IMG/VR virus record: IMGVR_UViG_3300009024_000973
Coordinates: 1-45,310 of that record
DNA from: a virus
Reading direction: 5' to 3' (one strand)
DNA length: 45,310 nucleotides
In this document: positions 25,303-33,767 of the stretch, in pieces
Position numbering within the stretch: the first letter of the stretch is position 1
Layout: each line of letters opens with the position of its first letter
Notes under the pieces: model-generated
What the model was told of the DNA's origin: nothing
Database searches by the model: none
What the model saw: only the letters and a program-made list of their open reading frames with translations
Translations under genes and position numbers: made by a program

Positions 25303-26000
25303 GAAAAACTTCCGAAATTATTAAAAAGCGTCTAGAAGATGCAGGTGTCCGTTATTGGGCAGGCGACAACATCGCTAACTTTATTATGCCAGAAGAGCAT
25401 GAAAAACTTATTGATGAACTTACTGAAAAGTTTGAAGCAGTTCTTGATGGGCTTGTGATTGATAGACACACTGATCCCAACAGCATGGATACAGGACGCC
25501 GTTTGGCGAAAATGTATATTAACGAATTGATGGCAGGCCGATATGATCCTGCACCACCAGCTACGGCATTTCCAAACGAACCAGATAACGTTACAAACGA
25601 AAAATATGAGGGTATGCTAGTAGTTCGCAGTGAACTAACAAGTGTATGCTCACATCATCATCAACCTGTTAAAGGTGTTGCGTATATTGGGATCATTGCA
25701 GCAGATAAACTCATTGGTCTATCTAAGTATACACGTATTGCACAATGGTGTGCAAGACGCGGTACGCTGCAAGAAGAACTTGCAATGGACATTGCACGTG
25801 AAATTATGAAAGCAACTGGATCTAATGATGTGGGTGTTTACATTCAAGCAACGCACGGCTGTTGTGAAAATCGTGGCATTATGGCGCACAGTTCACTAAC
25901 ACAAACTACAGTTTTACGCGGTAGCTTCAAAGACAATTCACACGTTAAGCAAGAGTTTATGGACAACATTAAACTACAGCAGGCATTTGCTCCACGATGA
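25299..26000 (+). CDS. folE: GTP cyclohydrolase I-type enzyme (FolE)
   Basis: The protein (233 aa) has MDTGRRLAKMYINELMAG, the CSHHHQPVKGVAYIGI zinc region with Cys117 and His120, LSKYTRIAQWCARR, and QATHGCCENRG with Cys188, giving the third zinc ligand. The Glu of CEHH is Ser here. FolE opens GTP to dihydroneopterin triphosphate, the first step to preQ0. Its overlap with galE (4 bases) and closeness to dpdA and queD-like support use in DNA deazaguanine synthesis. Confidence 0.93.
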   Translation: MRKTSEIIKKRLEDAGVRYWAGDNIANFIMPEEHEKLIDELTEKFEAVLDGLVIDRHTDPNSMDTGRRLAKMYINELMAGRYDPAPPATAFPNEPDNVTNEKYEGMLVVRSELTSVCSHHHQPVKGVAYIGIIAADKLIGLSKYTRIAQWCARRGTLQEELAMDIAREIMKATGSNDVGVYIQATHGCCENRGIMAHSSLTQTTVLRGSFKDNSHVKQEFMDNIKLQQAFAPR

Positions 26001-26749
26001 TAGACACTAAAAAACTTTACGACTTGCACATTAACGAAGTAAAAATTCAACGCAGCGCGGCTCGCGGGTTTATGCCGTTTATTTGTTCATTGATTGACGA
26101 TATTCAGCGTGTCTCTCTAATTTCAAGTTATGTTGAACTTGGAGTGGCAGGCGCTGGAAGTCACAAAAGATATGCAGAAGCAAGCACTGATGTGGCAATA
26201 TACGGCATTGAACGTTTTCATCCTAGCATGACTGATATAGCTACCTACAGCAGAGAAATTGAAAGCTACAATAATGCCGTGAAGATAATGGAAGAATTTC
26301 CAAATATCGAAGTATTATTTGGGGAGAGTGCGTATGATCACACTGCGCCAGAAAAACTTTCCAAGCTATCAAATAAAACACATTATGATTTAATTAATGA
26401 TGATGCTGCAACTGACTGGCCACGTATGCGTCACAGTCTAGACGTATGGAAAAACAGCGTAGCAGACCATGGGGCGTTTATTACAGAAGTCCCAGATGGT
26501 ATGGGTGTAGAATCTTGGTGGAATAGAACTCGAGAAGAACACATTGCAAATTATGATGAACTTGCAAAAGATGGGTTAGTAGTGTTTGATTTGGAATGTG
26601 ACAAATTAATTCCGCCAGGTTATGAAAAAGATTATGATGCACATTTTTTTGGGCTATGGATGCCTAATTGGGATGTGGCAACGAACACCATTGAAAAATA
26701 CAGATCTCAAATTGTATCGGGGGTAGCCAACATAAAATATCATGAATAA
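25997..26749 (+). CDS. Class I SAM methyltransferase-like protein A
   Basis: ATG 25997 overlaps the folE stop. A Rossmann motif I appears as YVELGVAGAGSHKRYAE, then AIYGIERFHP for strand 2 and HYDLINDDAATDW for motif IV, with an Asp pair. The next gene is a paralogue (ELGVGGGGSH, YGIEYFHP, FDVIVDDAAPN). The WWNRTREEH region could form a substrate pocket. The target is unknown; cephalosporin hydroxylase-like or sugar O-methyltransferases share this motif order. Confidence 0.72.
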   Translation: MIDTKKLYDLHINEVKIQRSAARGFMPFICSLIDDIQRVSLISSYVELGVAGAGSHKRYAEASTDVAIYGIERFHPSMTDIATYSREIESYNNAVKIMEEFPNIEVLFGESAYDHTAPEKLSKLSNKTHYDLINDDAATDWPRMRHSLDVWKNSVADHGAFITEVPDGMGVESWWNRTREEHIANYDELAKDGLVVFDLECDKLIPPGYEKDYDAHFFGLWMPNWDVATNTIEKYRSQIVSGVANIKYHE

Positions 26750-27536
26750 TAATGTACACTTTGATAAAGAATCATATAGACATGAAATATACACTGGGTC
26801 TTCTAATAGAAGAAGAGTATCTCGTGGATTTGCACCGTTTATAATTGATGCGGTAGACAGATGTCTAAATAACAATAGAACTTTAAAAGAAATAATTCCG
26901 GCAATTTTAGAATTGGGAGTTGGCGGCGGCGGTAGTCATTTAAATTGGGAAAAGTTTTCAAATGCAAGAATTTATGGTATAGAATATTTTCATCCTGATA
27001 AAGTGAAAGAATATTTTGATACCAACAATCAAATAATGACTTCGAATTTAGAAAAAAGAATAAAATCATATCACCATTCAGAACTTCTGTTTAAGACTAA
27101 ATCTAAATCCACTAGAGTTATATATGGCTACGATGCATATGGGGAAGAATCTGTCAACAAAATAAAAGAATTAAATTTCTGTGGAAATTTTGATGTTATA
27201 GTAGACGATGCGGCCCCCAATATTGGGTCAGTTAACGGTCTCATGCGAGTATGGAAAGAACATTTGACTGATACAGGCATTATTATTAGTGAAACACCAT
27301 TTGGTAATGGTACTGAGTCAGTATACAGTATGCCAACAGAACAAAAACTAGAATACTGTAATATACTTGCCCAACAAGGAATGATTTGTTTTGATATGTC
27401 AGAGTATATGGTTGAACTTGGAATTGATTACATGGTTCCATATATGGCATTCTATTCAAAGAATTACAGCTACTATGATAACGTATTAAAAAAATATGAA
27501 CATAACATTGTAGCTGGTAGAGAGAACTGGAAATGA
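26742..27536 (+). CDS. Class I SAM methyltransferase-like protein B, paralogue of A
   Basis: This 264-residue protein repeats the plan of its upstream neighbour: RGFAPFIIDAVDR, AILELGVGGGGSHLNW, YGIEYFHPDKV and FDVIVDDAAPNIG. Overlap with A is 8 bases, so the pair arose by tandem duplication and stays linked. Base composition is more AT-rich than in A. Substrate unknown. Confidence 0.7.
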   Translation: MNNNVHFDKESYRHEIYTGSSNRRRVSRGFAPFIIDAVDRCLNNNRTLKEIIPAILELGVGGGGSHLNWEKFSNARIYGIEYFHPDKVKEYFDTNNQIMTSNLEKRIKSYHHSELLFKTKSKSTRVIYGYDAYGEESVNKIKELNFCGNFDVIVDDAAPNIGSVNGLMRVWKEHLTDTGIIISETPFGNGTESVYSMPTEQKLEYCNILAQQGMICFDMSEYMVELGIDYMVPYMAFYSKNYSYYDNVLKKYEHNIVAGRENWK

Positions 27537-27763
27537 TCAGTAGAAAACGATATAATCTAACACCTGAAGAACAAGCACGACATTGGGTAGCCAAAGACTA
27601 TCTAATGAAACAAAAAGAAAAAGTATATGTAAGTGAACCCATCACTTGCATATGCGATAACCCCGATCACCCTATTTTTACTATTAAAGTAATAGTTGAC
27701 AACCCAGTAGCAACCTGCTATTATTGTTCTAAAACCTGGATCCTGGAGAAAAGAAATGGTTAA
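27533..27763 (+). CDS. CHCC-type zinc finger protein, 76 aa
   Basis: The C-terminal half reads ITCICDNPDHPIFTI then ATCYYCSKTW, giving the Cys-His-Cys-Cys order of the zf-CHCC family, also found in the NDUFS6 mitochondrial subunit. The N-terminal half is basic and polar. It overlaps both neighbours by a few bases. Phage copies are of unknown role; binding DNA or assisting the phosphoribosyltransferase are possible. Confidence 0.7.
   Translation: MISRKRYNLTPEEQARHWVAKDYLMKQKEKVYVSEPITCICDNPDHPIFTIKVIVDNPVATCYYCSKTWILEKRNG
27696..27724 (+). promoter_or_regulatory. Candidate internal sigma70 promoter before the phosphoribosyltransferase
   Basis: TTGACA at 27696-27701, 17-base spacer, TATTAT at 27719-27724, inside the zinc finger gene. 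The match is as good as several intergenic promoters in this window, but its place in a coding region makes chance more likely. Confidence 0.45.
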
Positions 27764-28325
27764 AAAAGTATACTACACTTGGAAAGACGTCGAGCATATG
27801 ATTATGGCAATCAATAATCTCATGTATGCAGACAATTGGCGCCCTGACTATATTGTTGGGCTTACTCGCGGCGGGCTAGTGCCAGCAGTTATTATGAGCA
27901 ACATGACTGGTATCCCTATGCATACGCTGGATGTACGATTCCGTGACACAGATGGTTTGAACGGTCCTGAAACAAACTGCTGGATGGCTGAAGAAGCATA
28001 TGGCTATGTGCCAGCAGAAAAGCGTACTGAGCCAGGCGTAACGAGCGATCCTGCTCGTAAAAAGAACATCCTAATTTTTGACGACATCAATGACAGTGGC
28101 AGAACAATGAACTGGATCAAGGAAGACTGGCAAGGCGGATGTCTTCCTGACAATGCAAATTGGAGTACTATCTGGGGGCAGAGTGTACGCTTTGCATGTT
28201 TGCTAGATAACCAAGCCAGCAATTTTCACGATATTGATTACACTGCTATGGAAATCAACAAAGCTGAAACTCCAACCTGGATTGTATTCCCTTGGGAAGG
28301 TGAGCGAGATTATGGAAACTTCTGA
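27756..28325 (+). CDS. Phosphoribosyltransferase
   Basis: The 189-residue protein has the type I PRTase fold: DYIVGLTRGGLVPAVIMSN near residue 28 and the PRPP-binding motif ILIFDDINDSGRTM near residue 109. Enzymes of this group join a base to PRPP to make a nucleotide. The base is not set by the sequence; a purine such as guanine or a related base is typical. Next to folE, and with dpdA releasing free guanine, a salvage role is attractive but inferred. GGAGAA lies upstream. Confidence 0.83.
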   Translation: MVKKVYYTWKDVEHMIMAINNLMYADNWRPDYIVGLTRGGLVPAVIMSNMTGIPMHTLDVRFRDTDGLNGPETNCWMAEEAYGYVPAEKRTEPGVTSDPARKKNILIFDDINDSGRTMNWIKEDWQGGCLPDNANWSTIWGQSVRFACLLDNQASNFHDIDYTAMEINKAETPTWIVFPWEGERDYGNF

Positions 28326-28650
28326 TAGCACTGATACACTTACTATTAGCACACTTGACATGGGAGATATATTTATCGACACGTCGGATCTAGTGTTCAC
28401 TTCTAGCGTAACTAATGGTGTTATCACCCAGGGTGGCGGAGATCTATATGTTGAAACTGATATTGTATTTCGTTCAGAAGGATCAGAAACCAGTTTATTG
28501 GAAACATTACAAGAGCAGCAACTACAAATTGCTGCACTTACTGATATGATCACTGAGATGGTAGAACGGCGAAACTTTGACGTTGATATGGACATTGACC
28601 GCAGAGTAGAGCAAAAAAAGTTTCTAAAAAGGCTTAGTTCTAACCAATAA
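28312..28650 (+). CDS. Hypothetical acidic protein with C-terminal coiled coil, 112 aa
   Basis: ATG 28312 overlaps the PRTase end by 14 bases; a longer upstream frame is ignored because it would lie fully inside that gene. The N-terminal 60 residues are Ser/Thr/Asp-rich beta-like repeats (DTLTISTLDMGDIFIDTSDL). The rest is a coiled coil (LLETLQEQQLQIAALTDM). This layout recalls small fibre-associated or chaperone proteins of phages, without a firm match. Confidence 0.55.
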   Translation: METSDSTDTLTISTLDMGDIFIDTSDLVFTSSVTNGVITQGGGDLYVETDIVFRSEGSETSLLETLQEQQLQIAALTDMITEMVERRNFDVDMDIDRRVEQKKFLKRLSSNQ

Positions 28651-28653
28651 CTC

Positions 28654-28682
28654 TTGACAAAACCTGAATTAAGTACTATATT
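28654..28682 (+). promoter_or_regulatory. Sigma70 promoter of the secreted protease
   Basis: TTGACA at 28654-28659, 17-base spacer and TATATT at 28677-28682. The start would be near 28689, with CCGGAG before the ATG at 28710. Confidence 0.87.
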
Positions 28683-28709
28683 AATAAGGTAACAACACCG
28701 GAGTTCACG

Positions 28710-31394
28710 ATGAACATTCTCAAAAATACATTACTTTCGGCTGCCAGCGCGATTGCGTTAATGGCGGCCGCACCTGCAGAAGCAGCACCGCGCAGCTACT
28801 ATGATTATGCACTTGCGATTAAAAACACTGCACAGCAAACACAGTTTATGCAGTCAATGATCAACAACTATACTCGTACTATCACTATTTACAAAACACT
28901 AGTTGACAAGTATGGACACTATAGTTGGGCAGCAAGTATTGTTCAGCAGTATAATTGGCATGTAGCTGAAGCAGCACGTTACCAAGACTACCTGAACGCA
29001 CAAGCTGACACGCCAACAGTTGTTGGTACTGAAGTTGCCTGGAGCAGTGAGTTTACGATTAGTCAGCGTGGTGCAGAAACGCTAGCTAGCGAAACAGTTC
29101 GTGAAGTTGAAGAAGCAACTGATACTATTGTTAATGTATACAGTGAACTTACCCGTGTGTTTGAAACGCCAGTGACGGACCGTCAATATCGTGGACGAGT
29201 TACGTACACCTTGTACAGCAACGGTGATCGTGTCCCGCTTGTTAATCCGCTGTTGCTTAACACTACAGATCGCACTGAAACACGCACTGATGTAACCCGT
29301 GAATTTGTTCGTAGCTATGCTAAAGAAATTCCAGTCGCTGAAGTCACTGATACTGGAAGCGATTACGGTACACCTACTGCAAACGTACTTACTGTTGAAG
29401 AATATACAGCACGTGAAGATGTAAATTATGCAAACACTGACACGTATCGTGATGCTGTTTGGACTGCAAACGCAAGTGTAAACATTGATTATATCAACAC
29501 TAAGATGACTGCTTACGGGCATACACTTGAAGCCGTTGGCGCCCCTGAAGCCTGGTCACGCGGTTGGACTGGCGCAGGTTCTGTCATTGCTATCCTTGAC
29601 AGCGGTATTGATACTGATCACACAGAGTTTGCGGGTCGCATTGATGCAATGGAATGCTTTACTGGCCGCTGTGAACTGGGTTATGAAACCATTGAAGATC
29701 TTAATGGTCACGGTACACACGTAGCAGGTTTGGCTGCGGCTGCTCTTGATGGTGTTGGCACAACTGGTGTTGCTCCTGATGCACATTTGCTGATTGGTAA
29801 AGTTGCATATGATGCAGGCTTTGTTGATCTTAATGCTACTGGTGATGCAATTCGTTGGGCTGTTGAAAATGGTGCAGACGTTATCAACTTGAGTGCAAGT
29901 GTTAACATGGACCCAACCTATAAAAATAGCCTAGTTGAAATTGAGCCAGGTGTTTTCCGCAGTACAGACACTCGCGGCACTTACGCCACTGAAGGCTTTA
30001 TGAGTATGTTGCGTTATCTTGGCACTGATTCATACAATTCAATGAACAACATGGTTGATGCATTCCAAGACAATGATTCAGTACTGGTAATTGCTGCTGG
30101 CAACAATGCTGCAAAAGTAGCAGGGTTCCCGTCTCACCTAGCAGTTCTTGAAAATGCTGATGGTTCACTGATGATGGACGGTCGTGTTATTATTGCTGGC
30201 AACTATGATTTGCGTACAGGCGCCATTGCGTCCAGCAGTAACCGCGCAGGAACAGTTTGCTTTGATTACAATGAGTCACAAAACACTTGTAATACAGATC
30301 GTCGTGTAAGTGACTTTTATCTGATGGCACCTGGACAATGGAGCGCAAGCACCTGGAACAACGGCGAGTATCGAGTAAGCTCAGGTACTTCAATGGCTGC
30401 GCCTGTTATCAGCGGCGGCGTTGCACTAGTACACCAGATGTGGCCACACATGACTGGTGAAAATCTTGTTAGCTTGATGCTTGATACTGCCAACAAAGAT
30501 ATTCCCAACTATAATGTAAACATTCACGGTCAGGGTATTATGGACCTTGCAGAAGCAACTCGTCCGCAGGGTGATATTGGACTTGCTATTGGCGGGCGTA
30601 TTGACGGCTACCACAACAGTATCGCAACCGCAGGCACTATGAGCATTGCTGGTACAAACATTGCAGCAATTAGCAGCCTAATGGTAGTTGATGAATATGA
30701 TCGTGACTTTTATGTTGATGGTAACACTATGAACATGTCACGTACTCCAGTGGTAAATAGCTATGCTGCACTTGCTGGTGTAAACATTGCCGCTGAAAAT
30801 GCAGTGCTGAGTGTAAGCGATGCAGGTGACTTTGGTGTAGAAGCACGTGTAGACGGGGTTGCGTTTGGTGTTGTTAGCGAAGCACAAACATTCCTGGGCA
30901 ACTATGCAGATGGCGCTATTGTTGATGTCGACGGGGCAACTACTGTATACGCTGGCTTTAACTTTGAAAACACTCAGGGCGCAACTACTTGGTTTGGTGG
31001 TGTAAATGTTGGTGTAACTGCACTAGATGTAAACAGCAACGCAATGATGAAATCAGCAAGCACACTGGTTAGCAATGCGGCACGTGTTGGCTTTAGTCAA
31101 CAAGTAGGTGCAGGTAAGTTTAGTGTTAGTGCATCACTGCCAGTAGCAATTACCTCAGGCAGCGCAACATTTGATATGCCAACTGCCGTAAGCCTGGCAG
31201 GCGATATTGAAAACACTGAGATGTCATCAAGCCTTGCAAACACTGCACGTCAGGTAGACATTGGGTTCTCTTACGATGTTGCAATTGCTGACGGCTTTAC
31301 TGTAGGAACATTTGCTAACTTTAACGATAACTACCAGAGCATTGCTGGTGCAGAAAATGCTACTGTTGGTGTTAACATTGGATGGACATTTTAA
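28710..31394 (+). CDS. Secreted S8 (subtilisin-like) serine protease with probable autotransporter beta-barrel
   Basis: The 894-residue protein has a Sec signal peptide (hydrophobic core, then APAEAAP). A 250-residue N-terminal region precedes the S8 domain. The catalytic triad is complete: Asp297 (AILDSGIDTDH), His334 (NGHGTHVAG) and Ser561 (SSGTSMAAP). After about residue 625 the sequence becomes strand-rich with alternating Gly/aromatic residues and ends in IGWTF, a terminal Phe like outer-membrane autotransporter barrels. It would be exported and its protease displayed or released at the host surface. Such a protein is rare in a lytic phage. It has its own strong promoter. Its last base overlaps the next ATG (TAATG). 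Confidence 0.88.
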   Translation: MNILKNTLLSAASAIALMAAAPAEAAPRSYYDYALAIKNTAQQTQFMQSMINNYTRTITIYKTLVDKYGHYSWAASIVQQYNWHVAEAARYQDYLNAQADTPTVVGTEVAWSSEFTISQRGAETLASETVREVEEATDTIVNVYSELTRVFETPVTDRQYRGRVTYTLYSNGDRVPLVNPLLLNTTDRTETRTDVTREFVRSYAKEIPVAEVTDTGSDYGTPTANVLTVEEYTAREDVNYANTDTYRDAVWTANASVNIDYINTKMTAYGHTLEAVGAPEAWSRGWTGAGSVIAILDSGIDTDHTEFAGRIDAMECFTGRCELGYETIEDLNGHGTHVAGLAAAALDGVGTTGVAPDAHLLIGKVAYDAGFVDLNATGDAIRWAVENGADVINLSASVNMDPTYKNSLVEIEPGVFRSTDTRGTYATEGFMSMLRYLGTDSYNSMNNMVDAFQDNDSVLVIAAGNNAAKVAGFPSHLAVLENADGSLMMDGRVIIAGNYDLRTGAIASSSNRAGTVCFDYNESQNTCNTDRRVSDFYLMAPGQWSASTWNNGEYRVSSGTSMAAPVISGGVALVHQMWPHMTGENLVSLMLDTANKDIPNYNVNIHGQGIMDLAEATRPQGDIGLAIGGRIDGYHNSIATAGTMSIAGTNIAAISSLMVVDEYDRDFYVDGNTMNMSRTPVVNSYAALAGVNIAAENAVLSVSDAGDFGVEARVDGVAFGVVSEAQTFLGNYADGAIVDVDGATTVYAGFNFENTQGATTWFGGVNVGVTALDVNSNAMMKSASTLVSNAARVGFSQQVGAGKFSVSASLPVAITSGSATFDMPTAVSLAGDIENTEMSSSLANTARQVDIGFSYDVAIADGFTVGTFANFNDNYQSIAGAENATVGVNIGWTF

Positions 31395-31573
31395 TGAACA
31401 CAGATAAGTTTAAACAAGCAGTTAGCTGGGCTTACCACAGCGAAGATGAAGACGCAATTCGCAATGAACTAGGATATGTTGGTGACATGGAACCAGTATA
31501 CGCAGTGGTTGCACTACTACAAAAGCTAGCGGCTGATTATGATACAATACATGAATGGAGTAAGGATGATTAA
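31394..31573 (+). CDS. Hypothetical acidic protein, 59 aa
   Basis: ATG 31394 overlaps the protease stop. The product is helical and acidic (WAYHSEDEDAIRNELG, AVVALLQKLAADY). No domain is recognised. Its location suggests translation coupled to the protease. Confidence 0.55.
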   Translation: MNTDKFKQAVSWAYHSEDEDAIRNELGYVGDMEPVYAVVALLQKLAADYDTIHEWSKDD

Positions 31574-31760
31574 ATTTGCAGTAAAAGTTATGTTAGCAGT
31601 GGATGACTGGATCTACGTCACAGAAGGCACACGTGGCAAATGTTGGGATTTGAAACCTGTACTATTTGATACACGGCCTGAAGCAGAAGAGTATGCTAAA
31701 AGCTGGACAAAGAAAGGCGTCGAACGCTTTGTAAAAGTAGTGGATTATTACATAGAATGA
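31566..31760 (+). CDS. Hypothetical protein, 64 aa
   Basis: ATG 31566 is preferred to 31539 because AAGG lies just upstream of it and the overlap with the previous gene is then only 8 bases. A beta-rich start (KFAVKVMLAVDDWIYVTEG) and a helix (DTRPEAEEYAKSWTKKG) suggest a small alpha/beta fold, as in many short T4-like phage proteins. No function can be given. Confidence 0.6.
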   Translation: MIKFAVKVMLAVDDWIYVTEGTRGKCWDLKPVLFDTRPEAEEYAKSWTKKGVERFVKVVDYYIE

Positions 31761-32122
31761 CATATCCATATCTATCGTATTATGATTACATGTTAGAAAA
31801 AAATAAAGAACTAAGGGAATCAGAAATGGTTAGCAACCGAGAATTAGAATCACCACTAAATGAGTTTCAGCAGCTAATGGCTATTACAGCAGAAGAAGCT
31901 GGCGAACTAACACAAGTATGCATGAAAATTATGCGCAAATACGACAAACTATCTGACGCTGCGAACGACAAATATAGAGATCTACTGATTGAAGAAGTGG
32001 GCGATGTCATGTGCATGTTTGAGCTCTTGATTGAACATAAGGTATTGACAACCGATGATATTAATGCTAGAGTAGCAGTTAAACGAGATAAACTCAAAGT
32101 ATGGAGCAATTTAATTAAATGA
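31757..32122 (+). CDS. mazG: MazG-like nucleotide pyrophosphohydrolase
   Basis: The 121-residue protein has paired acidic motifs EEAGELTQVCMK near residue 46 and EEVGDVMCMFEL near residue 78, the metal-binding ExxE-(x)n-ExxD pattern of all-alpha NTP pyrophosphatases. Phage MazG cleaves nucleoside triphosphates and has been proposed to change the host alarmone or nucleotide pool. It overlaps queE at ATGA, suggesting linked translation and perhaps control of modified nucleotides. Confidence 0.88.
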   Translation: MTYPYLSYYDYMLEKNKELRESEMVSNRELESPLNEFQQLMAITAEEAGELTQVCMKIMRKYDKLSDAANDKYRDLLIEEVGDVMCMFELLIEHKVLTTDDINARVAVKRDKLKVWSNLIK

Positions 32123-33039
32123 CAGAAGTTATGACAGAAGCTGCAACAGTAAATGTTGCTAAGAAACCAAAGCTACGCTATAGCGAAGCATTTTATAGCC
32201 TGCAGGGCGAAGGAAAGTATGTTGGAGTGCCAAGTGTATTCTTGCGCACCTTCGGTTGTAACTTCCGTTGTCAGAACTTTGGACTGCCACGTGGGCGTGA
32301 AAAGACACATTACAATCCAGAAGTAGAAGCACTGCTAAATAATGGCATACTGGATCGTGTAACAAAGTTTGAAGACCTTCCAATTATTGCGACAGGTTGT
32401 GATACATATGCCAGTATCTATCCCGAATTCCGTCATCTAGTTATGGATAAAACAGTTGACGAAGTAGTTGATCATTTGCTTAGCCTAACACCTGAGGGTA
32501 AATGGACACAGGACAATGGTCAAGACATTCACTTAATTATGACGGGCGGTGAGCCACTGTTGGCTTGGCAACGGTTGTATATTGAATTATTTGAGCATCC
32601 AAGAATGAGAGATTTAAAAAATGTCACTTTTGAAACAAATACTACACAACGCCTCCATCCGGAGTTCAAAGACTACCTTGCCAACCGTGCGAGATTTAAA
32701 ACGACATTCAGTTGCAGTCCTAAACTCTCCGTATCGGGCGAATCTTGGCAGGATGCTATTAAGCCTTCAATTGCTCTTGACTATGCTAGTGTATCTGGTG
32801 TGGACATTTATCTTAAGTTTGTGGTCGCTGATGCGGTGGACGTCAAAGAAGTTGGCGAAGCTGTTGCGGCATTTCAGAGCGCAGGGCTCAACTGCCCAGT
32901 CTACCTTATGCCAATGGGAGGAAGAAGCGAAGGCTATGATCTCACCGTTAGACAAGTGGCAGAGCTCGCAATGGAGCGAGGCTGGAGATTTACACCAAGA
33001 CTTCACATTACACTATTCGGAAATGCCTGGGGAACTTGA
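32119..33039 (+). CDS. queE: 7-carboxy-7-deazaguanine synthase (QueE)
   Basis: The ATG overlaps the mazG stop. The QueE opening is clear (AFYSLQGEGKYVGVPSVFLR), then GC47NFRC51. In standard enzymes a third Cys follows two residues later; here that place is Phe54, and a segment of about 40 residues separates it from TGC94DTYAS, which matches the normal CDT(x)Y. The cluster ligands would be Cys47, Cys51 and Cys94. MTGGEPLL is the radical SAM glycine motif. QueE turns carboxytetrahydropterin into CDG, the step before preQ0. SAM for it may come from the metK gene downstream. Confidence 0.88.
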   Translation: MTEVMTEAATVNVAKKPKLRYSEAFYSLQGEGKYVGVPSVFLRTFGCNFRCQNFGLPRGREKTHYNPEVEALLNNGILDRVTKFEDLPIIATGCDTYASIYPEFRHLVMDKTVDEVVDHLLSLTPEGKWTQDNGQDIHLIMTGGEPLLAWQRLYIELFEHPRMRDLKNVTFETNTTQRLHPEFKDYLANRARFKTTFSCSPKLSVSGESWQDAIKPSIALDYASVSGVDIYLKFVVADAVDVKEVGEAVAAFQSAGLNCPVYLMPMGGRSEGYDLTVRQVAELAMERGWRFTPRLHITLFGNAWGT

Positions 33040-33109
33040 CAAACGAACCAAATACTTTAAAGGTATCCAGAGTGAAGAACAACTGGAGCGTATAAGGAAA
33101 CTGCGATGA
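33023..33109 (+). CDS. Possible 28-residue peptide between queE and the next gene
   Basis: A short frame starts with ATG inside the end of queE and stops at TGA, overlapping the next start by 4 bases. The peptide is charged and helical (DKRTKYFKGIQSEEQLERI). The overlap at both ends resembles the local gene style, but no ribosome site is seen before the ATG, so it is doubtful. Confidence 0.3.
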   Translation: MPGELDKRTKYFKGIQSEEQLERIRKLR

Positions 33110-33276
33110 AAGAAGCAAGAACAGAACGAATTGTAGAAGAACTAAAAGAAACAGTTGCAAGACTGAATAAACTAGATAGTATTCTACAAAAAATGGATGT
33201 GCGGTATAGTCTACATCGTTCCAGAGTTGATGAACCCTGGAAGCTGGAAGACATCGTACAGAAGGTAGAATATTAA
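33106..33276 (+). CDS. Small hypothetical protein, 56 aa
   Basis: AAGGA lies about 9 bases upstream of ATG 33106 and the stop directly abuts the tspO ATG. The N-terminal 30 residues form a likely coiled coil (RIVEELKETVARLNKLDSIL), followed by a basic stretch. No family recognised. Confidence 0.6.
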   Translation: MKEARTERIVEELKETVARLNKLDSILQKMDVRYSLHRSRVDEPWKLEDIVQKVEY

Positions 33277-33756
33277 ATGAGTACAAGAAACAAGATCACT
33301 ACATGGATTATTTTTTATCTGTGTACCGTGGTGGCAAGTAGTGCAGGCTTTGTGTTTCCACTAGGCGATGCTAACCCTTGGTATGCTACACTAGTTGACC
33401 CTAGTTTTGCACCACCAAATTGGTTGTTTGGTCCAGTATGGACTGCACTATATTTGCTGATGGCGACAAGTGCATACAAAATTATGACTGATGGTGCATT
33501 GCGCTATCAGAATGTTGCTATCAGTCTGTGGGGATTGCAACTTGCACTTAACACAATCTGGACACCAATCTTCAGTGGCGCACAGAATTTGGAAGTAGCA
33601 TTTTATTACATTGCTGCACTATGGGTAACGATTGTTGCTTACATTCTAGTAAGCTGGCGTGTTAACCGTTGGGCGAGTATTATGTTCATGCCATACTTGG
33701 CATGGGTATCATTCGCTAGTGTGCTAAACTATGCATACTGGCAACTTAATCTTTAA
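33277..33756 (+). CDS. tspO: TspO/MBR family membrane protein
   Basis: The 159-residue protein has five hydrophobic segments and family motifs: WYATLVDPSFAPPNWLFGPV near residue 35, WTALYLLMATSAY, LALNTIWTPIFSG and the C-terminal WVSFASVLNYAYWQLN. It is of normal length. TspO proteins bind tetrapyrroles and sterol-like ligands in the outer membrane of bacteria; copies have been reported in cyanophages. Here it may alter host stress or pigment metabolism. It starts directly after the previous stop. Confidence 0.93.
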   Translation: MSTRNKITTWIIFYLCTVVASSAGFVFPLGDANPWYATLVDPSFAPPNWLFGPVWTALYLLMATSAYKIMTDGALRYQNVAISLWGLQLALNTIWTPIFSGAQNLEVAFYYIAALWVTIVAYILVSWRVNRWASIMFMPYLAWVSFASVLNYAYWQLNL

Positions 33757-33767
33757 AAGGAACATTT

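Noticed and set aside
28203-28595. 130-codon minus-strand frame
   Set aside because: Antisense to the phosphoribosyltransferase end and the following coiled-coil gene; Ser/Val-rich shadow of their codons.
33036-33041. TTGACA at the end of queE
   Set aside because: No -10 box lies 16-18 bases downstream.
32621-33109. 162-codon plus-strand frame overlapping queE
   Set aside because: It lies in another frame of queE. Only the last 28 codons beyond queE motifs might be used, and these are listed separately at low confidence.
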